A stretch of 64,000 nucleotides of DNA. Source: Spinacia oleracea (taxonomy: Eukaryota; Streptophyta; Magnoliopsida; Caryophyllales; Amaranthaceae). Every line of letters begins with the position of its first letter. The first letter of the stretch is position 1. The position numbers and the translations under genes were made by a program. The notes under the pieces were generated by a model. It did no database searches and was not told where the DNA came from. It was given only the letters and a program-made list of their open reading frames with translations. This document shows, in pieces, positions 20,740 through 32,926 of this stretch. Location: NCBI RefSeq assembly GCF_020520425.1, contig NC_079492.1, forward strand, positions 138,636,361-138,700,360. The letters are read 5' to 3'.

Positions 20740-21990
20740 CGTTTTAGTTTTAGTTCAGAATTGTAATGTTTTAGTTACACTTTTTTTGTATTTAGTTAAG
20801 AATAATTATGTTTTAGTTTTAGTTATAATTCTGAAATAATGGTCTTCTTAGTGGAATTGCTGGACTGATTTTCTATGTTTTAGTTATGATTTTTTAAGTT
20901 TTAGTCACGATTTTTTGGGTTTTAGTTAAGGTTTTTTGAATTTTAGTTACGTATTTTTGACTTTCTATTCAGGGCTTTAGTTATGATTTTTTGAGTTTTA
21001 GTTATTATTTTACCAGTTTAAGTTACGATTTTCTTGCTTTTAGTTAAGATTTTTTGAGTTTGAATTATGTATTTTTGAGTTTCAGATAACGAATTTTAGA
21101 GTTTTAGTTAAGATACAAAATTTTAAGCATTGAAACCAATTAGTTAAGCAATTGAATTAATTAGTTAAAAAATTAAACTAATAAGTTAAGCTTCGGAATC
21201 AATTAGTTAAACAATGTAATAAATTAGTTAAGTAATGTAACATATTAGTTAAACCATGCAACTGATTAGTGAAGTACTGCCAATTAGTGAAGCACTGGAA
21301 GCAATTAGTTATGCACTAGATTTAATTAAGTTAATTAACCACTGAAACTAATTAGTTAAGTTAAAGATTCAATTAGTTAAGTAACGAAACTAATTAGTGA
21401 AACACTGAAACCAATTAGTTAAGCAATGAACCAATTAGTTAAGCACTGAAACCAATTAGTTAAGCAATGAAATCAATTAGTTAAGCATTGCAACTAATTA
21501 GTTAAGATTTTATGAGTTTTAGTTAATAATAAGTTTGTTTAAAATTAATAACTATTCGACTCATAAATTTAACTATTTGTTTTTATACCTTAACTATTTT
21601 GTTATTCAATTAGTTATGATTTTATTATTTTAGTTATGTTTTACACTAGTTTAGTTAGTACCCCAAAAAAAATTGAAAATTTTAATTTCGAAAAAAAAAA
21701 TTGGAATCGAAAAAAAAATTTAAGCCTGAAAAACAATTAGTTAAGCTTAAAGTCCAATTAGTTAAGCCTGAAATCCAATTAGTTAAGCCTGGAAATCCAA
21801 TTAATTAAGCCTGGAAAAAAAATCAAAAAAAAAATTTCAATTTTTTTTTTTTTTAAATTTGAATAAAAAAATAATAATTTAAGCCTGAAATCATATTAGT
21901 TAAGCCTGAAATCCAATTAGTTAAGCTTGAAGTCCAATTAGTTAAGTCTGAAGTCCAATTAGTTAAGCGTGAAAAAAAAATCAAAAATTT
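20740..21990 (+). repeat. AGTTA-based short tandem repeats in the Mutator-like element
   Basis: Three related blocks. Bases 20740-21110 repeat TTTTAGTTAYGATTTTTTGAG. Bases 21120-21500 repeat AATTAGTTAAGCACTGAAACC with a period near 20-24. Bases 21725-21970 repeat AATTAGTTAAGCCTGAAATCC. All share the core TTAGTTA. No coding frame is maintained. Confidence 0.85.
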
Positions 21991-22177
21991 TTTTTTTCGA
22001 AATAAAAAAAATTCAAAAAAGTTTTTGTATTTTTTTTTTTGAAAATTTTACATGCTGACGTCAGCATGACGTCAGCACATGCGCCAACATGGCTGCCAAC
22101 GGGGCTGCCAGCAAGACTGCCAACAAGGCGGTCTTTCCTGTGAGGCGGTCTCACACAAAAGTTTCTCTTTTCCTAAT

Positions 22178-22563
22178 CCGTCCAACATTCTATACGTTTT
22201 TGAAAGTTTGTGTTTACCTAATAGAAAAGGTTAAAATACCATACAAAGTTCCGAACTGATTAGCACTTTATACACGCAAGAGTTTATTTTGACAAATTGA
22301 CATTTTATAAAAAAAGACTTTCTTTTCATTAATACTCATTTTCTTCTAATAAAAACTTGCTCCAACCACCCCTCATTAATTTAAGTCAAATCATCTCACA
22401 TTTAAGGGATATAACTATTTATATTGATCATGATCGTAAGCTTAATAAAACCTTTTACTATGAAGTTAACATACACAATTACACACCATAAAATACTACC
22501 AACCTAAAAGTAAATTCATACAAAATAGAGCAATAATTAAATCAATTGAATATCCTTTGATTT
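22178..22563. repeat. second copy of the duplicated region, right of the Mutator-like element
   Basis: Continues the tandem copy interrupted at 19522. It matches 19331-19400 (ACACGCAAGAG, CATTAATACTC, with changes) and then diverges into unique AT-rich DNA. Confidence 0.55.
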
Positions 22564-22596
22564 CAATCTCAATCTCAATCTCAATCTCAATCTCAA
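22564..22596 (+). repeat. (CAATCT)n hexanucleotide microsatellite
   Basis: Five perfect CAATCT units at 22564-22593 followed by a broken one, within the upstream region of the RS/RG protein gene. Confidence 0.9.
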
Positions 22597-22639
22597 ATTC
22601 TCAACCCTAGATCTAAAAATTGAGCATAAAAGTCAAAAT

Positions 22640-23250
22640 AGGGAGAGTATAGTAGAATGAACAAGGGGCAAAAATGGAAAACAACAAAGAAAAGGGTTTA
22701 GGGGGAAAAGAAGGTCAAGGAGAGAGAGTAGAATAAATACGTGGTGAAGCATCAGTAGCCTTCTTCCTATCATCTCCACCACCAAAAAGAAAAAGAAAAA
22801 AGGAAAAAAAGAACGAGGATTTGGAGGAGAGAGAAACTGCAGAAGGAGACGACACAGTCGCACAGAGGTTCAAGATGAACTAATGGATTTACTGTATCTT
22901 TGTACTTCCGCCATTTTTGTTTCGGAGAGAGAAAGCTTCGGCTTTCGGCTGTTTTAGAGAGAGAAAGGAATGTGTGGCATGTAACTGCAGTGAAGGAGAA
23001 GCAAAATCTGAGGAAAACCCATTTATTTCCGCCATTTTTAATGGAGAATACAAGTCGGTGAATCATATTTACTGATGCTGATTATGATGATGACGATGAT
23101 GATGACGATGAATTTATGGAACTATATTAGTTTAACAGAGTGAAAAAAATTAAAAATACACGACGGTTTCATTAATTTATATGCGGAGGATCTATCAAAT
23201 CGAGTGACTGGAGTGAAGATCGAGTGATATTTTCGATTGAATCTGCTAAA
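22640..23250 (+). promoter_or_regulatory. presumed promoter and 5' untranslated exon of the RS/RG protein gene
   Basis: A GA-rich stretch (GGAGAGAGAGTAGAATAAATA, about 22719-22739) with a weak TATA-like AATAAATA is followed by CT- and GA-rich leader-type sequence. A strong donor GTAAGT lies at 23251 (CTGCTAAA|GTAAGT). The next good acceptor in the right context is at 24765 (CTCATGCAG|AGC). This suggests a 5' UTR intron of about 1.5 kb. The transcription start and exon boundaries are inferred. Confidence 0.45.
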
Positions 23251-24920
23251 GTAAGTTGCGTTTGATTTTTATTTTAGTTGTTTGTGTTCGGTTTGTTGGT
23301 AGGGTTTTATAATCGTTGGAACATATGTTGCTTCATTGAAGTTGTTGGATGATGTATCATTGATGGCGGCGGAAACTAAGAGTGTCGGAGATTCAAATTA
23401 TTAAGTCAACTCGACCAGATTTAACCCTAATTCGTTGATGATGTTTATGTGGTTTTATTTGAGAAATGAGATTGGTTGTTTCCTTGTATGGATTTGACAA
23501 AGTCACTGGTTGAGAGTGGTTGCTATTTTCTGCACTTACTTGAGAATGAGATGAACGTTAATTGTTATTAACTGGCATTTAACCCGCAGAAAGTGTTGAT
23601 TCGTGTGAATCGGTTTAATCTATGCTGCCTGTGCTTGTTTAAGCAGTCTTGATTTGTATATGAGGGCTGTCAAAATGTCGAAAGACTGTCTGCTGGAGTT
23701 AGGTTGAGCAGTGATGTAAAAACATGCTCTTTCATTTTGCCTTATTTATAATCCTGAATAGCATTATTTATCAAGGTGTTGCCTTAATAATGCTGGTATG
23801 GAAGTCTGAATGGTCTATGACGTGGAAAGACGTCAAGAGGGTTTCTTTGGGATGGTATATGATGATGTGTTGCTGTTGTTTCGATCTGATAAAATCGGAG
23901 TAGTTTCTTCTTCGATCCGTTTTCTAGGTTTTGTGTTTCAATGTCTAGCACACCGTAAAACTTTGGACGTATTGCAGAAAGCAGATCATTATCTGTATGG
24001 TGTGGTTGAGTGTATTCATGTTGGACTTGTGTATATTCAGAGTGCTAGTGTTTTCTGCTGCTTGAAAACTATAGTGCAGAAAATGGGTTTGCTCTTACAT
24101 TTGTTGAAGGAAAGTATTCCGTGTGTTTGTTTAAGTTTCCTTTGTAGTAAACAGCTAGTTCTTTCTAATCGGAACCTGTGTCTTAGGACATTAATATTGT
24201 CTATTGTGAGTGAGGTCATGTTGCCTCAGCTGATCTTAAGATATACTGCCGGGCCCACATATTCTGGTGCTTGGTGTTTGTTTCCTTGCGATGATGATGA
24301 TGGCAACTTTCTATTTTGTAAAAGAGGTTGATGTGCATTTGGGTATTTATATACTGGGTTTTCTCTTGCGTTGTTGGATTTTTTCTCTTTGCAAACCTTT
24401 TCGTTAAGTATTCTTACACCAGTTCTGATATTTTGGTCTGTTTGAAAGTTTTGCTGCTTCTTTTGCTTCTGAACTTTTGTTGGTTCTTGCAAAGTTGCAA
24501 TGGTGGCTTTTTTTATGATATTACAAATATGTTTCATTCCCACAAATGTCTGAACCTAGTAATTTGCTAATTACTGGTTAAGCAACCTAAATGAAGGTGA
24601 CTGAAAATATCTAAATAGACGGCTATTGCATAATTTGCATGTCTGCAGATATCTTGTCTGTGCACCTGGAAGTTTCTCTTGCTAACTGGACCAAGAACAC
24701 TTTCTAAACAGGTTTCGTGGATGTGTTTGTTAATGAAATAGTCTTATGTATCCACGCTCATGCAGAGCTATTTTGGGTTGGAACTGACTAGCTTAATTGA
24801 TTCTGATCCAGCTTGGAAGGTTCTTAAAGGTAGTCAGAGACTCAGAGAGCATCAGGACGTGCAAGAAAAAGAGCTTCAAAAGTTAAAGGATTGTCCTGCA
24901 CAAGTTCAGAGTTTTTCAAC

Positions 24921-27900
24921 ATGCCAGTATCCGACACTGAAAAGGTGTTCTAATTAACTTTTTCAAAATTTAAAAGTAAATATGTGTTCAACATTCAATC
25001 AGTTTGTATTCAGGAGCTCTTCCCTTCTAAATCTTCTTTTATCTTCGATTTGGCAGCATGGAGTATCAGCACCAGGTTGTCGCTTTAGTAACAAGGCAGA
25101 GCATATACCTATCAAAAAGAGACGATTCTTATTAAAGACTCCGTCACCACCACCGGTTAGAATTTCTCCATGCGCCGAGGAGACTGCAGATCATACAAGA
25201 AGTCCAGACGTTTCAAACAAAGTTGTACCTTTGCAGTCTTCTTATTCTTCTGACATTATTGCGAGTCAGATTGTTGAGAACAATAGTTGCATCGATGCTA
25301 AGAAATCTGATACTCCCAATAAAGGCTTCGGTGAAGAGGAAGACTTCTCTGGTATATCAATACTTGCTGCTGCTGCCTGCAGTAGCAGTTTGGGAAGAGA
25401 TTGTGGTTATGCAGAGGATGGTTTAGGCACTGAAGAGTCTTCCATGCTGGAGCGAGTGCGTGAAATTTCTACTTATACTGAAGTCCGCTCACCATCTAAA
25501 GGGTTGTCAAAGGAAGACGTTTTCAATTCGTCTGAAATGTCAAGTGGAGCAACATCATCATGTATATCCACAGAACCAGTTGGAGAGCTCGCATCTATCT
25601 CAACCACAGTAAATTCATCTCAAAAACTTGCAACTGTTGGAAAAATGAAGGATGCTTCCTTGGGGTCTGAGTCTTTGACCTTTTCTGGGGATGTTTCGTG
25701 TAGCAAAGATGAAATTGTAGCGAGGAACCAGGGGCTATCTTCACAAGGTGTTAGGTTGCATTGGGACTTAAATGTTGTGATGGATGCTTGGGAGCAGCCT
25801 TTTGATGATACAGGTGCACAAGATGATGTTGCCTATAACATTTCTCAAGAAGCCGGGAAAGCTAACTGTAATGGTAAAATGGGATTAGAAGTAGGCCATG
25901 ATTCGCGAGAAAATCTGGAAACTGTACATGCTGCTAAAGGCTGTGTACAAAGAGTATCAGCAAATCAAAGTTCAGTTGAGATCAAAGACAGTCATGATAT
26001 TGATGCTTGCCTCAATCTTAAGCAGCCTCTTTGCTTAGGTGAGAAGTCTCTGCCCTCCAACTCCAACCTTGAGGCTGAGGATTCTTCTAAGAAGAGTTTA
26101 AACTTGAATGACAAGCATATCAGCTATCAGCCATTGGTGGAAAGCTTCAAGTCAGATGTTGGTGTGTCTTCCTGCCAGCTACAAAATCTCGGGAACACAT
26201 GTACTTCTGATGCTACCTTTGGTGTTGTGTCATCTGATACTTTTATTAGTTTGTCTGTGTCATCTAGCTCAAAGGTCAAACAAAATGTTGCAGTTCAAGA
26301 GGATTTGGAGACACCTAAGATCTTTCAACACGAGGAAACATCTGTTATAGAGAATGTTAACCCGGAAACATTGGAACCTCAAGAGAATGCCGAATTTGCT
26401 GTAGCAGCGGATAATGGCCCTACTCACACTAAGGCATCCACCTCCGTGTCGAAAAGATGTGAGCTTCTGGTAGATTTAGGTATAAAGGTGCAGGATGTTA
26501 TGAATAATCAGGATGGAAACATAGTTAGTAATAATGAAACCATAAAAGTTTTCTCTGAAATTTGTCCAGCAACACTCAAGGATTCCTGTGATTTCTCTTA
26601 TCATGAGAATTGCAAAACTAACTTGGATAATTGTTCAAATTTTTCTGACAATATTGATCATGAAGAATCTCTTAAACATAGTAATGATGCTGGTGTTCAA
26701 TGTTATCCAGTTTTGGCGGTTGGAACTGATGCAACTGGTGAGCACCAAGAGGATTATGATTCTCAGTATGAAGACGGGGAGCTCAGGGAGTCAAGTGGAC
26801 GTGCTTGGGAAGAATATGATCCTATGGACAGAGAAGTTGAAAATGTAGACTATATGTCGAACTACAGAGAAACATATACGGCGAATCTAAGTGATGGTCA
26901 TATCTTTGAGTCTGGACAAGATGAGGACCGAAAGAGTGGAAGATTGGAAGCTGCTGCTGCTGTCTCTTCTCAGGGTTGTAACAACGACAGTGAGGTTTTT
27001 GAAGTTGCCTCTGAAGCAGTTGGAAATGGAAGGGGAGATGATGAAGGTAACCAAATAAAATCGAGTCACGCTGGGGAGATAACAGAACTAACTCAGAGAA
27101 AAGAACTGCTTGAGAGCAGTAAGAGTTTTTCAGAGATGACAACTCAAGGTGCAGATGAGATTGAGAGAAAGAATAGAATGCCTAGTCGTATTGACAGACC
27201 GTTAGATTCCCAAGGTACTGAAACAAGAGAAGAACCAAAAGCATTTAGAAGAGGTTTGCAGTCACAGATTGAGGGGCCAGTTGCTGGTGATCATGCATAT
27301 AGACAGGGGCAGTTCAAGAAAATGGAGAATAGGTATCAGTGTTATGCTGGTTATGTGTGCACTTTTCATGACTGCTTGATCTTCCCCTCTCCCTCTCCTT
27401 TTCTTTTCCATCTGTTGCACTCCTAATATTTCCTCATGTAGGGGTTTATAATTCTTCTTGTGTTCTTTGGATTTAATATGTTGATGTCTTTGTGATAGAT
27501 TTGAGCCTGGCTCCATGAGACCGTTTGAGAGGGCGCGATACCCCTTTCACAATCAAGGTAGAGGACGTCAAGGTGGTAGGTGGGATGGTTCATCAGACAG
27601 TCGTAGAGGTTTTAGGCGGCATTATTCTCCTATTAACCATGCACATTCAAAACTTGATGATGATGCTAATGCGGAGAGAGATGGCCATGGATGTGTTGGC
27701 ACTCAGGATGATGTATCATATTCTCCCCAACCTTTTCCCAAAAACCGAGCTGATGCTGATGGTGAGCCTTGTGCTGGATTTCATTCGCGCTATAAATCCG
27801 ATAGGAAGTTTAGCCCTGATAGAGCTGGAGGCTTTGGTCGGGGAAGATCATTCAGGTATGGCCCCTATTCTGAGAGTAGAGGAGGCAGAGGAAGATTCAA

Positions 27901-29155
27901 TGGCCCTTCTCCAGATGAGTCGTTCCAATCCTCCTTAAAATACCGGCGCCCTTTGTCCCGCAGAGAGAGAAGTATTTCACCTTTTGGAGGCAGAGGGCAG
28001 TCAAATATACATCAATCTCGCAGGAAGTCTCCATCTCGATCAAGAAGTCGGTCTCCGGTCGTTTGGAATTCTCCAAGAAGAAGACTGGGGGCTGGAAGTG
28101 GTGGTAATACTTTTTTTAGGAACCGAAGTAGATCCCCAAATTTCAGGCCTGAGGCCAGAATGCAAAGGCCAAGGTCACCACACCAACAACCTGGTTTTGG
28201 GGTTGATCACGCAGGAGGTTTTAGGTCAATTTCAAGAAACAACGGGTCTCCTCCGCGTAACCGATGGAGTTCTGCTAGGAAAGATGAGCCAGGCAATTTT
28301 AGAGAGCCAGGTTACAAGCAGCGGATCCCTTCTCAGGATAGGTCACCAGGGAGAATTCGCATGAGGGACGACAGAGGTAGCGCCATAGATTCCCCTCGAA
28401 TTATGAAGCCTGTCGGGTATTATAGAATGTCAGATAGAATTCCGGATGATGCTGGTAGAGGCGTTAGATACGAGGAAAATTTTGAAGAAAGAAGGAAACA
28501 ATATAATCCCCTTCGTCCTGTGAGGCGCAGCTTTGATGGTGGAATGGCAAATAGATTGCATCAGGATACTAATGATAGTTTTTCTATGGAAAATAGTTTT
28601 CGAGATAGAGATGCTTCAAGTTTTCAGGACAGAGGGTCAAGGGGGATAGACAACCGCATTGGCGATGTACCGAGGAGGTTTAGAGGAGAAAATCATTCTA
28701 TCATTTATGAAAGAGATGGAAAGTTTAATCCTAATTCAAAGCAATTTGGAGGTGATGTGATGGATTCATCACAAACTCTCAAGTCTGAGGAGCAGTATCG
28801 GCCCAACTATGCTGGAAGGTTTTCCGACACCAATGGAGCCAATAGGGGATGCCGATACGAGAACTATCAAGACAGACGAAAACATTATGGTCAAACTAAT
28901 ATCATGAGGCGCAGTGATAATGAGGAGACAGAAAAAAGATTGAATCATGATGAAAAATTTGAGGAGACTCCGGAGTTTGGTAGCAGGGTTACAAGGGACG
29001 GGGATGGACGAATTGATAGTTTATCCACAGGGTTCAGGGAAGATGGGGAGCCAGTTGTGTGTAGACAAGAGGAGAAACTTGATGACAACTCACAGCCCGT
29101 TGGAGAACAAAATTCTGGCGGTGATGACGCTACATTGGGAGTTGTTCCTTTGTAG
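24921..29155 (+). CDS. large RS/RG-rich nuclear-type protein of unknown function
   Basis: Coding exons 24921-24944, 25057-27332 and 27499-29155, with GT-AG introns in phases 0 and 2, give 1318 residues. The start is set at 24921 because MPVSDTEK followed by HGVSAPG and then a basic IPIKKRRF patch resembles the conserved N-terminus of a plant-wide family of unnamed proteins. Residues 26-33 look like a nuclear localisation signal. A short conserved-looking block lies near 242 (LHWDLNVVMDAWEQPFDD). An acidic segment lies near 575 (YDSQYEDGELRESSGRAWEE). The last ~550 residues are Arg/Gly/Ser-rich, with RGRGRQGGRW-like repeats and an SR run near 946 (KSPSRSRSRSPV), as in RNA-binding and splicing-associated proteins. 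No RRM, KH or zinc finger is seen. An RNA-related nuclear role is inferred from composition only. Confidence 0.85.
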
Positions 29156-32100
29156 CTTTGACCTGTGCTCTTATTATACATCCGGTAACCGATAATCAGT
29201 GGAAAATATTTAATCCCTTTGCTTATCCTCTAAATGTTTTCCCGACAGGATAGCATATAGTGCCAGCAATTTTTGTGGAGGTGCTTTTTATTAGTTACAT
29301 TGCCCTTTGACAAATTTTGGTGGGTTAGGAACTTTTTTATATCCCGATACCATTTCCTTCGTTGAATGTGATCTTTATCTTGCCATTTTCAGCACATGTA
29401 ACTCTTGACATTATTGTTTTAGGGTTGAATCAATGAGATTTTTTGGGGCTCATCTTGATTTACTTTTCCATGATTTCTGCTTGTTTTTTTCTCTTTGAAT
29501 CTACTGCTGTCAAAGATGAAAGAGGGGCTCTGCAAGACAGGCTTAGCAAGAAGTCCATCACATGTGTGCGTTCAGCGACATTATGTTGATTAGTTGATCA
29601 GAGATGTTATATGGTGCTTTTTATTATTGTTACAATTGTCACATTTCCATTGCTAAGTAAGGTTGAGCAAAGGGCTTTATGGCTTGCTGTTAGTCTGTTA
29701 CTCATCTGTCGATTTAGCCATAGCAGGACCTTTATTTCCTTTCAAGATTAATGCTACGTGCATTTTATTGATTGGTGGCTTATGTGGCACAAAAATGCAA
29801 TATTGAGGAATCTTCAGTTGGATCCTGTTGGGTAGAGCAATCATCCATGCTTTGAGATTATGAATAACACAGGTTCCACGAAGTACTTGGGGGCTTTCAT
29901 GCTGTCTGTCTTTTTAAATGCTTGAACGACAGTTACATCCTGCAACTTATGTCAGATTCTATATGGGAATAACACTTGTGAGACAAGGTAAGCTTGTACA
30001 CGTGAACCCTAAGGCTAATAGGGATGTCTTGTGGAAGTTTTTGTGTTGCAGAGGCCAATGTGGAATTAAGGTGAGAGATTTGTTCTTGATTATTTTTCCT
30101 TCTATCACTTGACCACATTCTGGTTTGTCAGAGTATATCTGAAACTTCACTACACCTGATAGTAAAAGCTATATCTTATATTTGCACTGATACTATCTTC
30201 AGGAACTTCTGGTAGTGCTAGAATAATCGTCAATATGGAAGCATTGAAGAGGTGTGTTGAAGCTGAAAAGGTTAGGCAAACCGAGATTCTTAATCAACCA
30301 ATCGTCTAAACCTGCTCCCTTTCCCTGTCCTGTACGGATGAGCTGAACAGCACTTTAAGTTGAAGTTGCTAACAGGATTCAGAGAACTTAACTGGTTCAA
30401 AATTTAACTGTATCAGGTATGTAGAATCTGTACTCTGCTAATAATATCTTGCCAAACTACACCCCTATACAAGTACACATGTGCTCTGCTGTTGCTGGGA
30501 AATCTGTTTATTTTTGGAGTTTGTTTCTTCATTGGTCGTGCATATTGTTTGTCCTAGATTAGCTTCAGAGTATATAGGGGTATCTGGCAAGAAGTGTATG
30601 CCTAAAAAGATCGTGCAAGAAGTTGATTGCTTTTCACATTTACGACACAGTTTATATTGGAGGTTGCCAGGTTCGTTGACAGATTGATTTCATTTGAATC
30701 TGTGATTGCCTGACAGATTGATTTCTCTGCTGATTGGTAATAGAAAGGATACTCGTCTAGCTTGCCTCATTTAACACCTTTGATAGATGTTATTCTGATC
30801 TGCATTAAACCATTGGGTTCATCATCAGCTCCACTTTTCAATTATATAAACCCAAAGATCTGAAAATTTTGCATTGCTTCATGCAGGCCTTTTATTTCCT
30901 CTGGTCCCTATTCTAGACAACCTTAGATGTCGGTATGTTTGGTGTTCCAATTTTGTACTGTTTGTTTTTTTCTGATATTTGTCTACTCACGCAGAAAGAA
31001 AAACAAGATTAACTAACAACCATAGATATACTAGCGGAATGTTTGGAATATTTGATGCATCAGATGAAGGGAAACTATTTGTGTGGTCATCAAGGTCACT
31101 ACACAACTGACTGCTGGTGTTGGACAATGTAGAGAAGCATCAGATATCCACTGAATCTGAAAACTTAAACCTGTATGTGTCTATTTATTCATCTGAAGCG
31201 GGTTTAAGTTGGGAGAGTGAGTATTGAATATGACGCATCTTGATCAAGAACTCGAGTGAAAAGTAGGTCTGGAAGTGTATATTAAGAGGTAGTTTTACAG
31301 TATATTTTGTGGTGCGTATACCCTTGTATCTTGAATACGCTCTTTCCATGTAACGAGTAATTTCCTTGACATCAGGTGGACTTGTTTTTATCACAGGTCA
31401 CAAAACGTGAGGACGGAAGAGGAAGTTCTGGGATGAATGAAGCCAAATGCATTAAAGTTTCAAATAAGAAATTCTTAAATTCTTCCAAAGTTAACTAGTT
31501 TAGGTGTAAAAGTCTGGAGATTTTATGAGGACATGGAAATATGGAATATTCAAGGATTTGAAAGCAACGGCACCAGCTGATATGTGGACCTTATCAGTAC
31601 ATGTAATGCCGTAAGGCTACAGTTGGTATGGTATTAGCTTCAATCTTGAATGCATGAGAGCTTTCAAGGGCATCGGTAGATTACGACGCGAGTGTTCTTC
31701 ATTATACAAATTCTTTTTCTGGTGTGTCATTCCAACCTATTATGAAGAAAAAGGTTCAGTTTGATCAAATAACATTACCTTCACCTTGTACAAGGAATTC
31801 TAGACTGTGCCTGTTTTGGGGTTTCTTCAAGTCGTGTATAAAGCGAACAAGAATTGACAGAAATGAGTGAACATGAAAACAAAAACTGACTGTAATTTTC
31901 TACCTTCTACCTACTATTGCGTGTTTATCAGGAGAATTTATGAACAACAATTTCAGATTGTAATAGATTTTTGGAAGTACATGTTTGGGCTCAATTGAAG
32001 GTCACCATCTTCTGTGTGTCTCAAACTACTGGATTGAACCAAGCATCTCGACAACGAAAGGACCATTATGTTGTTAACGTACGTTAACTATAGTCGTATT

Positions 32101-32447
32101 AGTGTCGATTTGAATGAACAAGCATATTGGTAAGACAACCTTTCAGGTAACCTCCTCCTCTGAATCTAGCATCTGGGTTTCTCAAAGCAACAATTTTGGG
32201 GAGATTTTAGATGACTCTTAAGGAGAAAGAAAAATTAAGAGCTACTTCTTACTTTCTTAGGCGTGTAATGAGTATTTTATTTAGAGTTTGTAAGAGAAAT
32301 TTATGAAATAAGAGCTAGCTCCAACAAATAAGAGATAGTGATACTTCATTATATCCATCACAATATGGCAAATATTAAGGCATTAAACAATTAATTATGT
32401 TTATGTTTTTTGTGTGTGATAATGAGCCACTAGGACAATAGTTACTA
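29156..32447. other. 3' flank and intergenic DNA, no gene recognised
   Basis: Base composition is gene-like in places (near 29900-30120 and 30480-30690), but frames are short and carry no recognisable domain. It may include a long 3' untranslated region or old exon fragments of the preceding gene. Confidence 0.4.
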
Positions 32448-32762
32448 CTCCCTTCGTCCTAGAAGTTTTAAATTTTCTGTTTTCATTCATCATAGATTAG
32501 TTTTTACACTTCTATTTTGGAAAACATCCCACAGCTATATTAATACATACTCTATCTCTTTCCACTATCATAAAGCGAGCGTCTCACACACTCGCTCTCT
32601 CTTACATTACATTAAAATAAATATGTTACTATCTACTTTTCAATAAAATAATACCCCATTGTCTACCTATGTAATAAAATAATATTTGATAACCAAACAA
32701 CAAACTTTCTCCTAAAACTATGTGCATTGATAAGTGTAAAAATTATTCTAGGACGGAGGGAG
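32448..32762. mobile_element. Stowaway-like MITE
   Basis: Left end CTCCCTTCGTCCTAGAAGTT and right end AATTATTCTAGGACGGAGGGAG are inverted repeats flanked by TA. The 315-bp interior is non-coding. Its right end is part of the triplicated unit that follows. Confidence 0.88.
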
Positions 32763-32926
32763 TAATTAGAGAGGGGATTTGGAACTAGGATGTCAATGAG
32801 GCTGGACGGAGGGAGTAATTAAAGAGAGGATTTGGAACTAGAGATGTCAATGAGGTTGGGACGGAGGGAGTAATTAAAGAGAGGATTTGGAACTAGAGAT
32901 GTCAATGAGGTTGGACGGATGCGGAT
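32753..32926. repeat. three tandem copies of a MITE-end/hAT-end junction
   Basis: A unit of about 55-57 bases, ACGGAGGGAGTAATTA...GGATTTGGAACTAG...GATGTCAATGAGG, is repeated three times. Units 2 and 3 are almost identical; unit 1 differs at a few positions. Each unit contains the right end of the Stowaway MITE, a short unique spacer and the left end of the neighbouring hAT-like element. Confidence 0.9.

Larger units (their letters stand above)
19523..22167. mobile_element. Mutator-like TIR element with gene-like fragments
   Basis: 2645 bp flanked by a perfect 10-bp duplication TTTTCCTAAT (19513-19522, 22168-22177), within the 8-11 bp range of Mutator-like elements. Both ends carry AAACTTTTGT and, about 40 bases in, AAAGACCGCCTTG or its equivalent; each end includes a self-complementary GGCGGTCTT...AAGACCGCC stretch. 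The interior has no MUDR transposase. The left half has GC-rich, coding-like blocks (19800-19975, 20060-20420, 20560-20690) as in Pack-MULEs; the right half is short tandem repeats. Subterminal repeats of GACGTCAGC lie at about 19607 and 22056-22075. Confidence 0.85.

Noticed and set aside
23810-24331. 173-codon plus-strand ORF between the presumed promoter and coding start of the RS/RG gene
   Set aside because: It lies in the inferred 5' UTR intron, shows no domain and has no independent promoter or homology that I recognise; kept as a reminder in case expression data support it.
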